Assembly: GCF_020379485.1 (NCBI RefSeq) | Contig: NC_063436.1 | Span: 15,765,389-15,829,388 of the forward strand | Direction: 5' to 3' | Origin: Brassica napus | Taxonomy: Eukaryota > Streptophyta > Magnoliopsida > Brassicales > Brassicaceae | Length of the DNA stretch: 64,000 nt | Shown: positions 1 to 9,718 of the stretch, piece by piece | Layout of the letters: every line of letters begins with the position of its first letter | Position numbering within the stretch: position 1 is the first letter of the stretch | Position numbers and translations under genes: made by a program | Notes under the pieces: generated by a model | Told to the model about the DNA's origin: nothing | What the model saw: only the letters and a program-made list of their open reading frames with translations | The model's database searches: none

Positions 1-479
1 CGAGGCTTGGGCTCGACTCTAAGAAAGGAACACATGCGGGCATGATCAAGCCGTCTCTTGTGTCGGAGACGCTTAAGTGGCATTTAGCTAGAATATTAGG
101 GTAGTCTGAGAACTGTGGCTCGGTTCCGGGTACTGTGGCTGAGCCAGTGTCGTTGGTGCATGGGTTGTTCTTGAGTTGATCAGCTATTTCGTCGGCTAGA
201 CACTCTGCGTTCTCGTTATTGTTTAAGGTTGTGAGATTCTGTGATGCTTTGTAGCTATTGATGCCTTTGAAAAGAACGTCCTCTTCATCTGCATATCACA
301 ATCTCAAATCAAGATTTTGCAAGTAGATCATAAGTACACATAGTGAATCTATCAAGAGTACTTGAACAAGAAGATCCTGTAAGAGAGATGAAGTTACCAA
401 TATCGCTGAGCACATGACCACTAAGGAAGAGAAAGATGAAAGAGAGAAGGAGAAGAACTGTAAGCTTGTAACTCGCCAT
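1..479 (-). CDS. GPI-anchored protein of the At3g06035/At5g19250 family (5' part; 3' end outside window)
   Basis: Exon 1 is 398-479 and exon 2 starts at 288 and runs off the left edge. The intron has GT..AG ends and the frame is kept across it (split Asp codon). Residues 1-26 form a signal peptide (MASYKLTVLLLLSFIFLFLS). The mature part continues with DEEDVLFKGINSYKASQNLT, then a Cys-containing ectodomain with CLADEIADQ and KCHLSVSDTRDG. These match a small plant family of extracellular, GPI-anchored glycoproteins of unknown function, typically about 200 residues. The C-terminal anchor signal would lie beyond base 1. No catalytic motif is visible. Family identity is from memory of the protein pattern; the biochemical role is unknown. 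Confidence 0.85.
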
Positions 480-719
480 TGAAACTGATTCAATAAGTCT
501 CTTGATGATTATTTTATCTTTTTTTGGCGCTGCATGGCTTTTATTTATTGAGGGTGAGAAAATGGTTACGTAGCCTTTATTTTGAGAGTTGTGTTATGAT
601 CCTGTTGTGTTTTTCCTGCTCGTTGGACATTGACGTAGCGCCAAACGTTCAAGGTCTTTTAACTAACTAGTTCGTTGAGGATTATATCATCCTCCTATAC
701 GAGCTCGTTCTGTTATGAA
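480..719. other. Promoter-proximal intergenic region
   Basis: Upstream region of the GPI-anchored protein gene. No coding signal is seen, and it ends at the candidate hAT element at 720. Confidence 0.5.
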
Positions 720-1135
720 TAGGTCTAGGCATATTATCCAAAACTCGAAAACCGAACTGAAACTGAACCGTCAGAAACCACTGACTAAAACCGAACCAAA
801 ATTTACAAAACGCAAAATAATTCTTATTTTTCTAAACAAAAAACCAAACCGGAACCAATCCGAAAACCGAATGGATACCCAAACACTCGAAATACTAATT
901 ACATATCTAAAATATAATTTATAAACCGAAAATAGTTTGTTTTAAAAAAAACTCAGAAATATCGAATATTTTTTTTTGTTTTTTCGGGTTTAACTCATGA
1001 TTTCGGGTTTTTATCGGTTTTTGGGTTTAACCCGAACCACATCCGAATTGTATTAACTCAGTTCCATTAGGGGTTTCATAAAAATTGAAAATAGATCCAA
1101 ACCCGACCAGATCGAAACCGATCTGAGCTGAGCTA
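720..1135. mobile_element. Candidate non-autonomous hAT element rich in CCGAAC/GGTTTCGG motifs
   Basis: The left end begins TAGGTCTAGGCA and the right end reads CTGAGCTGAGCTA, so the terminal inverted repeats are weak. The flanks GTTATGAA (712-719) and GTCATGAA (1136-1143) match at 7 of 8 positions, as expected for an aged hAT target duplication. The interior consists of degenerate (A)CCGAACC-type repeats facing GGGTTTTTCGG-type repeats. The same composition occurs in the better supported element at 12843-13670. No transposase is encoded. The open frame at 715-924 is low-complexity and not a gene. Confidence 0.45.
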
Positions 1136-1429
1136 GTCATGAACATGGAACAAGAGCAAGCCATTATGTATTTCCATGTTGTGCTTCATCAAACAAGGTG
1201 TTGAACTCATGTCACTATGTCAGTAACTAGATTTCTTGAGACTAAGTAAACCAAATCTAGTGATAAAGAACCAGAACTTGGCAGCACATAAACTCACTTG
1301 CGACACAAAGTTGAAATTTGAAACAAAGTTCTTGAAAAACTTTATGATTTCATTGATTTGTTATTACAAAACATCTACTGCAAGTACCAAAGAGTGATCA
1401 TAATACCAAAACACAAAATCAAAGTCCAC

Positions 1430-1990
1430 TTACTCTATATCTGCGACTCCACCTACAGCTTTGATCTTCTCTATGATTCCATTAGCTTCCTCCTTCGTCA
1501 AACCTTGTTTAATCACCACAGGTACTTTCTCCACAAGCTCTTTAGCTTCTTTCAGTCCCAAACTCGTAAACGCTCTCCCTTCTTTTATCACTTTGATCTT
1601 TGCAGCTGTATCAAACTTCTCCAGCTTCACATCAAACACCGTCTTCTCCTTCTTCTCCTCTGCTTTTCAACTTCCAGCTTCTTGTTTCGCTCCCAAACTC
1701 ATCATCCCTTGCGTCGAAATCATCTCTTACTTCGGAAGCCTCAGGTGTTCGTTGAGTGCAGGACTGATTTGTTTCCGCTCTTTTGGATACAAAGAAGCTA
1801 TACGCTCAGATAGCTCCATGATCTTGCTTGAAGGCTGTGGTCTAGAACCGTACGGATCATAAAGTGATGGATACTTGTATCTCTTGGGTTTAGACACAGA
1901 ATCTTTCTGTAAGAAACGAACTTGCACAGACCAGTTTACTTGGCATTGGCGAGAATGAACGTTCTTGACAAGTGATATAAGCTTCTTCAT
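1430..1990 (-). pseudogene. Mitochondrial ribosomal protein L7/L12-like pseudogene (At3g06040-like) with two in-frame stops
   Basis: The reading frame starts at 1990 (MKKLISLVKNVHSRQ) with a basic, targeting-type N-terminus. It runs through SVSKPKRYKYPSLYDPYGSR and ALNEHLRLPK, and ends with the conserved L7/L12 C-terminal domain ([34 protein letters not shown]). Between these, in the same frame, are TAA at 1727-1729, where relatives have Gln, and TGA at 1667-1669. Both lie in the hinge region. The C-terminal domain is otherwise undamaged, so inactivation looks recent. A functional L12 binds the ribosomal stalk and recruits translation GTPases. A rescue splice is conceivable because GTAAGAG overlaps the first stop, but no good acceptor follows. 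Pseudogene status is inferred from the two nonsense codons. Confidence 0.85.
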
Positions 1991-2727
1991 GACTCTATTA
2001 AACAAAAAAAACAGAACGAATGATCCAAACTCAGTAAGTTCGTACCAAAATAAAAAAATGGGATCCATGAATCATAGACAAATAATGTGAGAATGAGAGC
2101 TATGAAAGAAGAGAAGAAGATGATAAAGAATGAAATGGCTTACCTCCGGCGTTGCAGTTGGAGCTAACTGATTAGCTTCGCCGGGTCAGAGGTGATGGTG
2201 GAGACGAGATATGGGTTTAGGACGAACATTTCGATTTATGGGCTAAGCCCAATGGAATCTCAACAACAAAACTTTTTACTTCCTCTCATTGGGTTCTGAG
2301 TTATAATTTCTTTATATGGGCTAAGCCCAATAGTATAAAACTGACAAGAAACAAATGATTTTTAACAATAAAAAAAATCTAACATTTTACCATGATATTT
2401 TAAAATCATTTCTTATTCAAATAAAAACAATGTTATTAAACACCATCAGTTTTTCCATTATAACATTGTTTTATAATTCATTCAAACAATTACTTCCATT
2501 TTAACCAAGGTGAAGCAATTATTGTAGAACTTTAAAAAGTTAGTAGATTTGTTAATCATTTGTTATTGAGTTCAATTCTAGTACATAAACTATGATGAAT
2601 AATTATAAATACAATGATGCATATTTAAAAATCTAGATTCAAATGAATAATGAATCAATTTGAAATGAATAAAAAGTTTAAATCTGATATATTTTAATAT
2701 AATGAAATTGATTTTAATTTATAGAGG
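1991..2727. other. Intergenic, AT-rich
   Basis: Contains the upstream region of the L12 pseudogene. A likely 5' UTR intron donor (GTAAGCC) lies near 2143. After about 2340 it is AT-rich sequence with no recognisable feature. Confidence 0.4.
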
Positions 2728-3078
2728 ATGTTGCGCAGTCAACGAATCTCTTCTCTTACCGTCGAGTTTTCTTCACTGAGCTTTAACAAGTTAAATACTA
2801 CTCTTGAACTTGAACTACATCCTGCGGCGCTCTCCATGAACGAGATTGACCCAGCTGGACTTCCTCCAGATGTGGTGGCGATCTTGGAAGCGTCACTACA
2901 CGATAGACTTAGCGCTGCGCAGTGGCAGATCTTCGTCAACAATTCTGCAAGATTCGGTCATGCCATCAATCCTAATCGCATACCGGTTGAAACTGCACGG
3001 ATTATGCGAGTGGACAGTGTCCATATGGTTGATCGGAACCCAAAGATTCCGACCTTGACCAGTATTGATGTTTCTTGA
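2728..3078 (+). CDS. Hypothetical 116-residue open frame, unrecognised
   Basis: ATG start with a moderately GC-rich interior between AT-rich flanks. The predicted protein has an acidic, helix-like stretch (GLPPDVVAILEASLHDRL) followed by VDSVHMVDRNPKIPTLTSID. I do not recognise a family. It lies between the L12 pseudogene and Copia remnants, so it could be a fragment of a mobile element or a captured gene piece. A short TTGACC tandem repeat follows the stop (3080-3107). Expression cannot be judged from sequence. Confidence 0.25.
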   Translation: MLRSQRISSLTVEFSSLSFNKLNTTLELELHPAALSMNEIDPAGLPPDVVAILEASLHDRLSAAQWQIFVNNSARFGHAINPNRIPVETARIMRVDSVHMVDRNPKIPTLTSIDVS

Positions 3079-3305
3079 CGTTGATCTTGACCTTGACCTT
3101 GACCTTGGTCTAATCTTTATAATTTTTTTTTGTTAGCTTAGTTATTTAATCTTTTATATAACAATGTTGTTTCTTGTTCTAAATATTTTTTTAACTAGAT
3201 GACTTTTTATCAGTTTGATATGATTACTCAAACTATCTCGCAAATACATAGTTTATAGAGTTAATAAACTAGTTTCTAATGTGATCATAGAGATATTAAA
3301 CCGGA

Positions 3306-3886
3306 TTGTTTATAATGTAACATAATGTTGACCATATTAATAATGACAAATTTTACTTTCTTTATCTCTCTATCTGAGCTCGTGCTCAACATCTACAGAA
3401 TCTAATATGGTATCACATCACTTGTTCTTCTCTTCTGTTTCATCTTGTTGATTTAGAGTCCGATTTGAGCTTCTTCTTTCTCGATATCTGATGATGGAAC
3501 CAAAACCATACATCTCTAAGGTTTTCAATCTAATTTCTCAAAAAGAATGACAGAGTTCAATGAAAACAAATGACACTATTTCAGTGATACTTCAGACATC
3601 GCCAACAGCCACATCTTTTGAACAACTGGTTGCTGCATATGTTCCTGCTTACAAACAAAAAGGAAGACCTAATTGTTCGCATTGCGGCATGGCTGGTCAT
3701 ACAGTAAACCGATGTTGCAGACTTCATGGATACCCTACTGGATATAAGCCCCTGGTAACAGTAAGAAGTCTTATCAAGGGACTAACTCTAACACACAAGG
3801 GAAGGCTCAACAATCATGGCCTCCAAGAAAGGAGAATGAGCCTTATATCTTATTTTTCGAGAATCTGGTGTTATCTCTATGCATGA
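3306..3886 (+). mobile_element. Degenerate Ty1/Copia retrotransposon fragment (gag zinc knuckle)
   Basis: Near 3411 TGGTATCACATC follows an LTR-like end and resembles the primer site used by Copia elements. Downstream, 3560-3770 encodes gag-like sequence: SPTATSFEQLVAAYVPAYKQ followed by the CCHC knuckle CSHCGMAGHTVNRC and LHGYPTGYKP, which is typical of plant Copia gag. The frame is then lost. No protease, integrase or reverse transcriptase follows, so the copy is truncated and inactive. The LTR limits are uncertain. Confidence 0.65.
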
Positions 3887-3940
3887 TTAGCATGGAGTTC
3901 ACTTGAGAAAATGTCACCTCCGACTAGATATAAATGTTTC

Positions 3941-4326
3941 TATTAGTGATGGGCCTAACTCACACCCAAAAGTTAGCTCAAGAGTGGAGGATTGCCACAT
4001 CACATATATATTGCCCAAGGACACTATACATCCACGATGTGGGATGTTAATAGCCTTTCTCGAGATGTGGGTGGGAAACGTCCATCGGAAATAGCCCAAG
4101 CCCAACATCTCGGACATACCACAGCAATGTGGGCCACTTGTACATGCTACATATATAGGAAACTGTTTATGTGGGAAATCATATGTTGGGTTTTCACAAT
4201 GGGCTCTAATACCATATTAGTGATGAACATAACTCACACCTAAAAGCTAGCTCAAGAGTGGAGTATTGCCACATCACATATATATTGCCCAAGGACACTA
4301 TACATCCACGATGTGGGATGTTAATA
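3941..4326 (-). mobile_element. TRIM (terminal-repeat retrotransposon in miniature), full structure
   Basis: Two direct repeats of 112 bp (3941-4052 and 4215-4326) flank a 162-bp interior. Read on the minus strand, each repeat starts TATTAACATCCC and ends CACTAATA; the canonical TG..CA ends have become TA..TA, consistent with deamination. Immediately inside the minus-strand 5' LTR is TGGTATTAGAGC (4203-4214), one base from the initiator Met-tRNA primer site TGGTATCAGAGC used by TRIMs. The interior has no coding capacity, as usual for TRIMs, which depend on other elements for proteins. No intact 5-bp target duplication is visible (GTTTC left, GTGCT right). Confidence 0.85.
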
Positions 4327-4497
4327 GTGCTTTGAACAAACCTTAAGAAGTTCTCAACAGATTTCATGCAGCACTGTTAAACTATTAGATGGAACAACTT
4401 CCTTCAAAACCTCAACTACATCTCGTTCCCTATACCTCTTTTTCTTCAGGAACCAATATGAAAAGAATGTTTCAGATAGCCATCTAGCTCTCTGGAA

Positions 4498-5742
4498 TTA
4501 CAAAAGAGAAGCAAAATTAAAAATAGCAAAAAAAGGGTAAGGAGTGAAACAGTCAAACCAAGAAGAATTACTAGTTTGAATTAGCTGCTTACTATGTGTT
4601 TTGGTCTTGCTCCATTTTTCTATAGCGTTATACCAAACCCATTGGAAAAAGTGAGCGACTAGTCTTATAGGCCCTGCGGTAATAATTTCAAGAAACGCAA
4701 TCCAAAACGATCTCTGAGGGGACATGCCGGTTGTCGCTAGAGACAATAAAAATCCTCCAAAGTTGCATGAGACTGAACTTTCCTGCCTTGATTCCATCCA
4801 TAGCTTTCCTGGCTACTTCTTACGTTTTCATTGAACCTGAGGACGCTGCTATTATGATAGTGACCTCAGGCCTGCTCTTCTGTTCTGTGAGATGAAAACA
4901 AGGAAAATCAAATAAAAACCCTTATCATCATCAAGAACTTCATAATATAAAATTCAATGAACTGAGAATTATCAGATTCTACTTCACTCTCAGTAATTGT
5001 CTTTTACGAGATTGTCATCACTCAGTACTTCACACATCACAGTTCTTCCGAGCCGGCAATCTCGTAAAGAAGAATAAAATAAAAGGCTATAAAGTTGATA
5101 GAGTATACAACGACTCAGACCAGATAAGGGCACAGGTTTGATCTCATAATAACAACCAAAGATCAACTATAGTTTCATGTCTTCATATCTCCCAACCATA
5201 TAGTACAGCCTTTATGTAGTCTGTCTCCAACTTTTTGGATGCATTTTAATTGCGTTAGCTCAGCTCAGCATAAGTAAACTCATTAGCGGCACTACCTAAT
5301 CCCAGTGACATCAATAGAAAACACAATACTACGAGTTTGATACAATTATTCAGACCAGATAAGGTCAAGAATTTAATCTCATAACAACAACTTAAAGATC
5401 AACATTTAGTTTCATATCTTCATATCTCCCAACCATAACGTACAACCTTTATGTAGTCTGTCTCCAACTTCATAAGGAAACTCGTTAGTGGCATTACCTA
5501 ATCCTAGCTACTTTCATGTTCTGTTATACTCTATGCATACTAATGAATCTTTAAAAAAAAGTAGACAAAAGCTTCAGAGTAATGTATTTGTTTACCTTCT
5601 TCAAAACCAGGTGTATCGGTGTCAGGAGGAAAAACAAGAGTGACATGAATATCATCAGCAATAACTTCTTGTTGCAGTGACTGTGCCAAACCTTAAGCCC
5701 AAACTTGCTCGCTGAATACGCAGCATAGCCATAGATACCCAC
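4498..5742 (-). pseudogene. TSC10A-like 3-ketodihydrosphinganine reductase pseudogene (3' exons only)
   Basis: An intact acceptor precedes GIYGYAAYSASKFGLK at 5742. This contains the YxxxK of the short-chain dehydrogenase active site, as in the sphingolipid enzyme TSC10A (At3g06060). One base is missing after it, so ..SLQQEVIADDIHVTLVFPPD.. continues in another frame. A later exon on the same strand (about 4600-4890) encodes SRPEVTIIIAASSGSM, then a TAA stop, KAMDGIKAG, a 2-base deletion, and then GFLLSLATTGMSPQRSFW and WYNAIEKWSKTKT. The 5' exons with the Rossmann glycine motif were not found. Loss of the cofactor-binding half, two frameshifts and a stop make it non-functional. The order next to the L12 pseudogene fits Arabidopsis synteny. 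Confidence 0.88.
5104..5468. repeat. Diverged direct duplication of ~127 bp in a pseudogene intron
   Basis: The copies at about 5104-5230 and 5342-5468 share CAGACCAGATAAGG, CTTCATATCTCCCAACCATA and TTTATGTAGTCTGTCTCCAA with scattered substitutions. They lie inside the intron between the two TSC10A-like exon blocks. Confidence 0.7.
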
Positions 5743-7228
5743 CTGGAACATAAAAAGAAGATACTTCATCAAAATAATCCGCATGATGATTACACCGGGT
5801 GGTCCTGGTCAAAGCCAAATGAACCATTGGCTTCAAATCCCAATTTTTTTTTTGAAGAAAACTAAATAGATATAAGAACTCAAATTTGTAAAAACAAAAA
5901 ATCATTAAATAGATATAAGACCTCAAATTGTAAAAAAAAAAAATTAATTTTTTTATTAAATCGCCTATATAACCCTCAAATCTAAGATATAAGGCCTGTG
6001 ATTACATTTACTCAAAGCTCATTCAAAGAGACGATGTGGAACACAGTGGTGATGATGGTCGGGGAAGATGACATAACAGATTTGTAATAAACAAACGAAC
6101 CGAAAAGTCGGTTAAGTATTTTTATCTGAACATGTCGTTGAATTTCGCGCTGTAATTATTTTGTTGTTTTATTATTAACCTTTCGATAAGTAGCCAAGGT
6201 TTTAAGTTGAATAAAATCTCTTATATATATAATTTTTTGACTAAAAATCTCTTATATATGATGTTACCATTATTAAATACTATAATACTGCAGCATTTTA
6301 TATTTTTATCAAATTCAAAATGACAATACATTATGTAGTTTTCGATTGATTAACACACTATACAAGTGATGAACAAATAATTATTTTTGGAAATTATTTT
6401 TATTTCTTCTGAAACCGATTCCACAAGAGAAGGTGATACGTGACTACGTTTGCTAGGGTTAGAAAAGGTTAAGTTTGCACTCTGCAACTTGTAAGAAACA
6501 GATTTTGAGTTATTCTTTCACGTATTGATATGTTGTAGTATTTTTTCGACATTTAATACTAATTTAAGAAAATTACAGCTACTTGACAGAAAACATACAG
6601 CTCTGATCTGGTACTGGTCCATAGAAATTTCTAAACTGTGAACTTCTGTTTTCTAATAGAAATATTATATAGAAGAATATACATATATAATTCTATGTCT
6701 GTTTAATAGAAAGAAATTAAATATACTAAAATAATAATATGGAAAAGAAAAAAATAAGAGTGATGGGCATGTAGGCATGTGGGTGTGAGTCTGTGTCAGT
6801 CTTTTTCTTCTTTAGATCTGACTTTTGTTTATTCAAACATTGTTGCCAACATAACTGTTACTCTGTACCTGTGAAGAGATTGAATGGTTCTGAACCTGAC
6901 ATGGAAGACTTTCCAAACTCACATGAGAGTTGTCCTGGTCCAGGAATTAATTCCCTATATTGATTATCATTGAGGACTAGTTTTATGGGGTTTATTTTTC
7001 ACTTAACTTAAAATAATTAGACAAAATGGTACAATTATATGGTAAGAGTGCGCAGTTAATCTGTGTTGACAGTTGCATAAATCACACCAAATCCCTTTAG
7101 ATTGATGGTTCCTTCTTCATCCTTATTATTTGCTGATTTTACAAACATAAAATCTATAATATATCAATAATCAGTTATGTATGAGATGAATTAATGACAC
7201 AAATCCATGTCTTGAATCTTGATGGAGA
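5743..7228. other. Intergenic, AT-rich
   Basis: No gene is supported. The upstream exons of the TSC10A-like gene expected here are missing. Short open frames at 5693-5926 are low-complexity. Confidence 0.5.
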
Positions 7229-7754
7229 CTAAGTGAAGAGAGATGCTGCATCTCTATAGGCTCTTCTTGAGTTGGTAGAAGGTGCATGATGAAGGGTGAC
7301 GCGTTCTTGGTTGTTGTTGAGAGTTGTGTAGTTGTTGTCATAAACATGATGAGAAAACTGTTGCTTGGAGATGAAGGAACCGGCACTCCCTTGCTTCTTC
7401 TGACGAGGATGATTATGTTGTTTCCTTCTTGGCTGAGAACATCTTGGAATGAACACTCCTGTCCCTTTGCTCTCTCTAGCTATGTAATTCTGCTCATGGT
7501 ACATCTTAAATGGTGTTGCTGATGTTTGGTAGTTTTCTCTCAACAACCCCTATTTTTGAATTCAAAGATCATCATCCACATATTTTCACTAATCAAGAGA
7601 AAGAGACAGATAAAGTTTAATTTGGACAAACCTGGAAGACAGAAGAGGAGAGTGAGATAGGATTCTGTTCATCTTCATCTGTGATTAAGAGATTGATTTG
7701 TTTGCTGATGTCTGCAAAGAAGACATCATCATCAAGCTCAAGGTCCATAGCCAT
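7229..7754 (-). CDS. Small plant-specific protein of the At3g06070/At5g19340 type
   Basis: Exon 1 is 7632-7754 (MAMDLELDDDVFFADISKQI..) and exon 2 is 7229-7549. The GT..AG intron is in phase 0, giving about 147 residues. The N-terminus is acidic. The middle carries a conserved NYIARESKGTGVFIPRCSQP followed by a basic RRKQHNHPRQKKQ stretch, which could act in nuclear targeting. The C-terminus is rich in Asn, Gln and His. I recognise it as an uncharacterised angiosperm family, and its position between the TSC10A-like and TBL10-like genes matches Arabidopsis order. No enzyme domain or membrane segment is seen, and no function can be assigned. Confidence 0.8.
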
Positions 7755-9718
7755 ATTTCTATCTTTCAAGTAGACTTTCTATTAGCCTTTTGTTGTCTGT
7801 AGGAAGAATTATTTAGAAAAACGGGTCAAGTGGAGATGTGAGGGAGAATGTTCAAAGGGTGGCATAAATAGGCAAGAGCTAGGGTGTCATAGAGAGAAGT
7901 GCATGTGGGAGAGTGGGTCCAGAGTAGAGATAGAATAAATATATAATGCAATCTAATCTGGCAAAAGTAAGTCCCCACACACAAATGGGTCACAAAGGAA
8001 CGTTTGTTCAATGATACTACTACTTGCAATTGATAGAAAAAGAAACTACTACTTGCAATCCTACGGATTTTAAATCAAAAGCTCACAACTCACAACAACA
8101 ACAAAACAAAGATATATAACAGAAGTTTCTAAAAACATATATAATTTCTTCAACAAATTTATCAAGTGTAAATAAGAAAACAAGCTTATATTGTACAGAA
8201 AAGTGAGAAAACTAAATACACTTGTGAAACAAAATTTCTATATGTACATCCAAGTTAGTAAACCATTATCAATTAGGACCAAGATATATATCTTGACAAT
8301 ATATAACTAAAATTGTAATAGAAACGAGTTATGTTTGTATACTTTTGATGAAAGAAAATGCTTATTCTAACGCGTAATTTCCAAATGAAATTTTATCTAA
8401 ATTTGACAAAAGTTCTTTTTTTTAGCAACATTTGACAGAAGTTCTATCCACCGAAAAAGCACATGTCGACGATGGGACCTATGCATATATACCAAACTAT
8501 ATGGAACGGTAGGGCCACATTTGAAATATGTTTTAACTTTTAACTATATATCGACACTCAACATTTTATTATCAGAATAAAGTTTGACCTTTATTTTAGC
8601 TTTTGAAGGAAATAAGTTGATTGTTCGTTGTTGGTCTCGTGAAGAAAATATGTTCAAACCTCTCTTCAACGCATATGCTCGACCTAAATTGTCGGTTGTC
8701 AAACTGTTAAGTTGTATAACTTTTCTGTCTAAGTAATAAAAGATAATTTAAATTACTCAAAAACATATTTACAAAATAGTAGTCATTGTAATGTTTGGTG
8801 AATGGATTCACTATTGAGCTTATTAAACCAAACCATCTTAAACCATATTACAAATTCAAATGAAAGTAAGTTTTATCTCTATGTTTACTCCATGATCCTC
8901 AAATGATCAAATAAATAATGTCAAGAGTGTGGGACTTGGTGTTTCCGAAGAGTATAATCAAGTCATCATATTCTTGCTAAGGCTCATGTCATGTCACAGT
9001 CACCGACTTGGTTATTTAGCTTCACCGACTTGTCTTTTGTGAATCATATCATGACTTGATTCATTGAAAGGGCCTCTTTTGTAATTAGTATTTCAATATT
9101 AGATTATGCGGAAAATAAACATAAAAATTATAGAATAAAAAGACGTTGGTGTATTTCAGGGAATAATAATGATACATGCACTTTTCTTTAGTCATGTAGT
9201 AAGCTAAAGATGTTGAGCCGGTATAAGAACGTGCTGTTAAAGTGGTATGCATGTTTAGTTGGCATGACCCTTAATGATATAATTGGTACGTCACTCTTCA
9301 TGTCTACACGTAAAAGATATAAATAAACACACTTTTAAAAGGAAGTGGCCAGACAGGCGTACGTGCACTCTGATTTATCAGACACAGATCAGCATGATCC
9401 AGACAGTATCATTACTTGTTCTTCTTGTAGTCGGTTCAAAAATCTTCAATGTTTTTCAGACCAAATCTTCAATTTGAACCTTGTTTCATAAGGTAACCTA
9501 GACTTGTGTGTGTGGTAACTCTCAATCTATATGAAACTTTGAATATCATTTAATATTTCTATCTTTACAACCATCATATAAAATTATCAACCTAATTACA
9601 TATTCCCACCCAATGAATCTAATCGAAAAATACTCAAACCCTTTTTGATCTTTGAGCTCAGTACCTTCAATAAAACGCCATCAGCATAAGAAACCTGAGC
9701 TTGTTGTCCTGTCAAGGG
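7755..9718. other. Intergenic region (~2 kb)
   Basis: Upstream region of the small protein gene and downstream region of the TBL10-like gene. No coding, RNA or clear repeat structure is recognised. Short frames at 7826-8029 and 9283-9477 lack codon structure. Confidence 0.4.

Noticed and set aside
1358..1862. Plus-strand open frames of 151 and 133 codons over the L12 region
   Set aside because: They are antisense shadows of the L7/L12-like sequence, whose protein similarity is clear on the minus strand.
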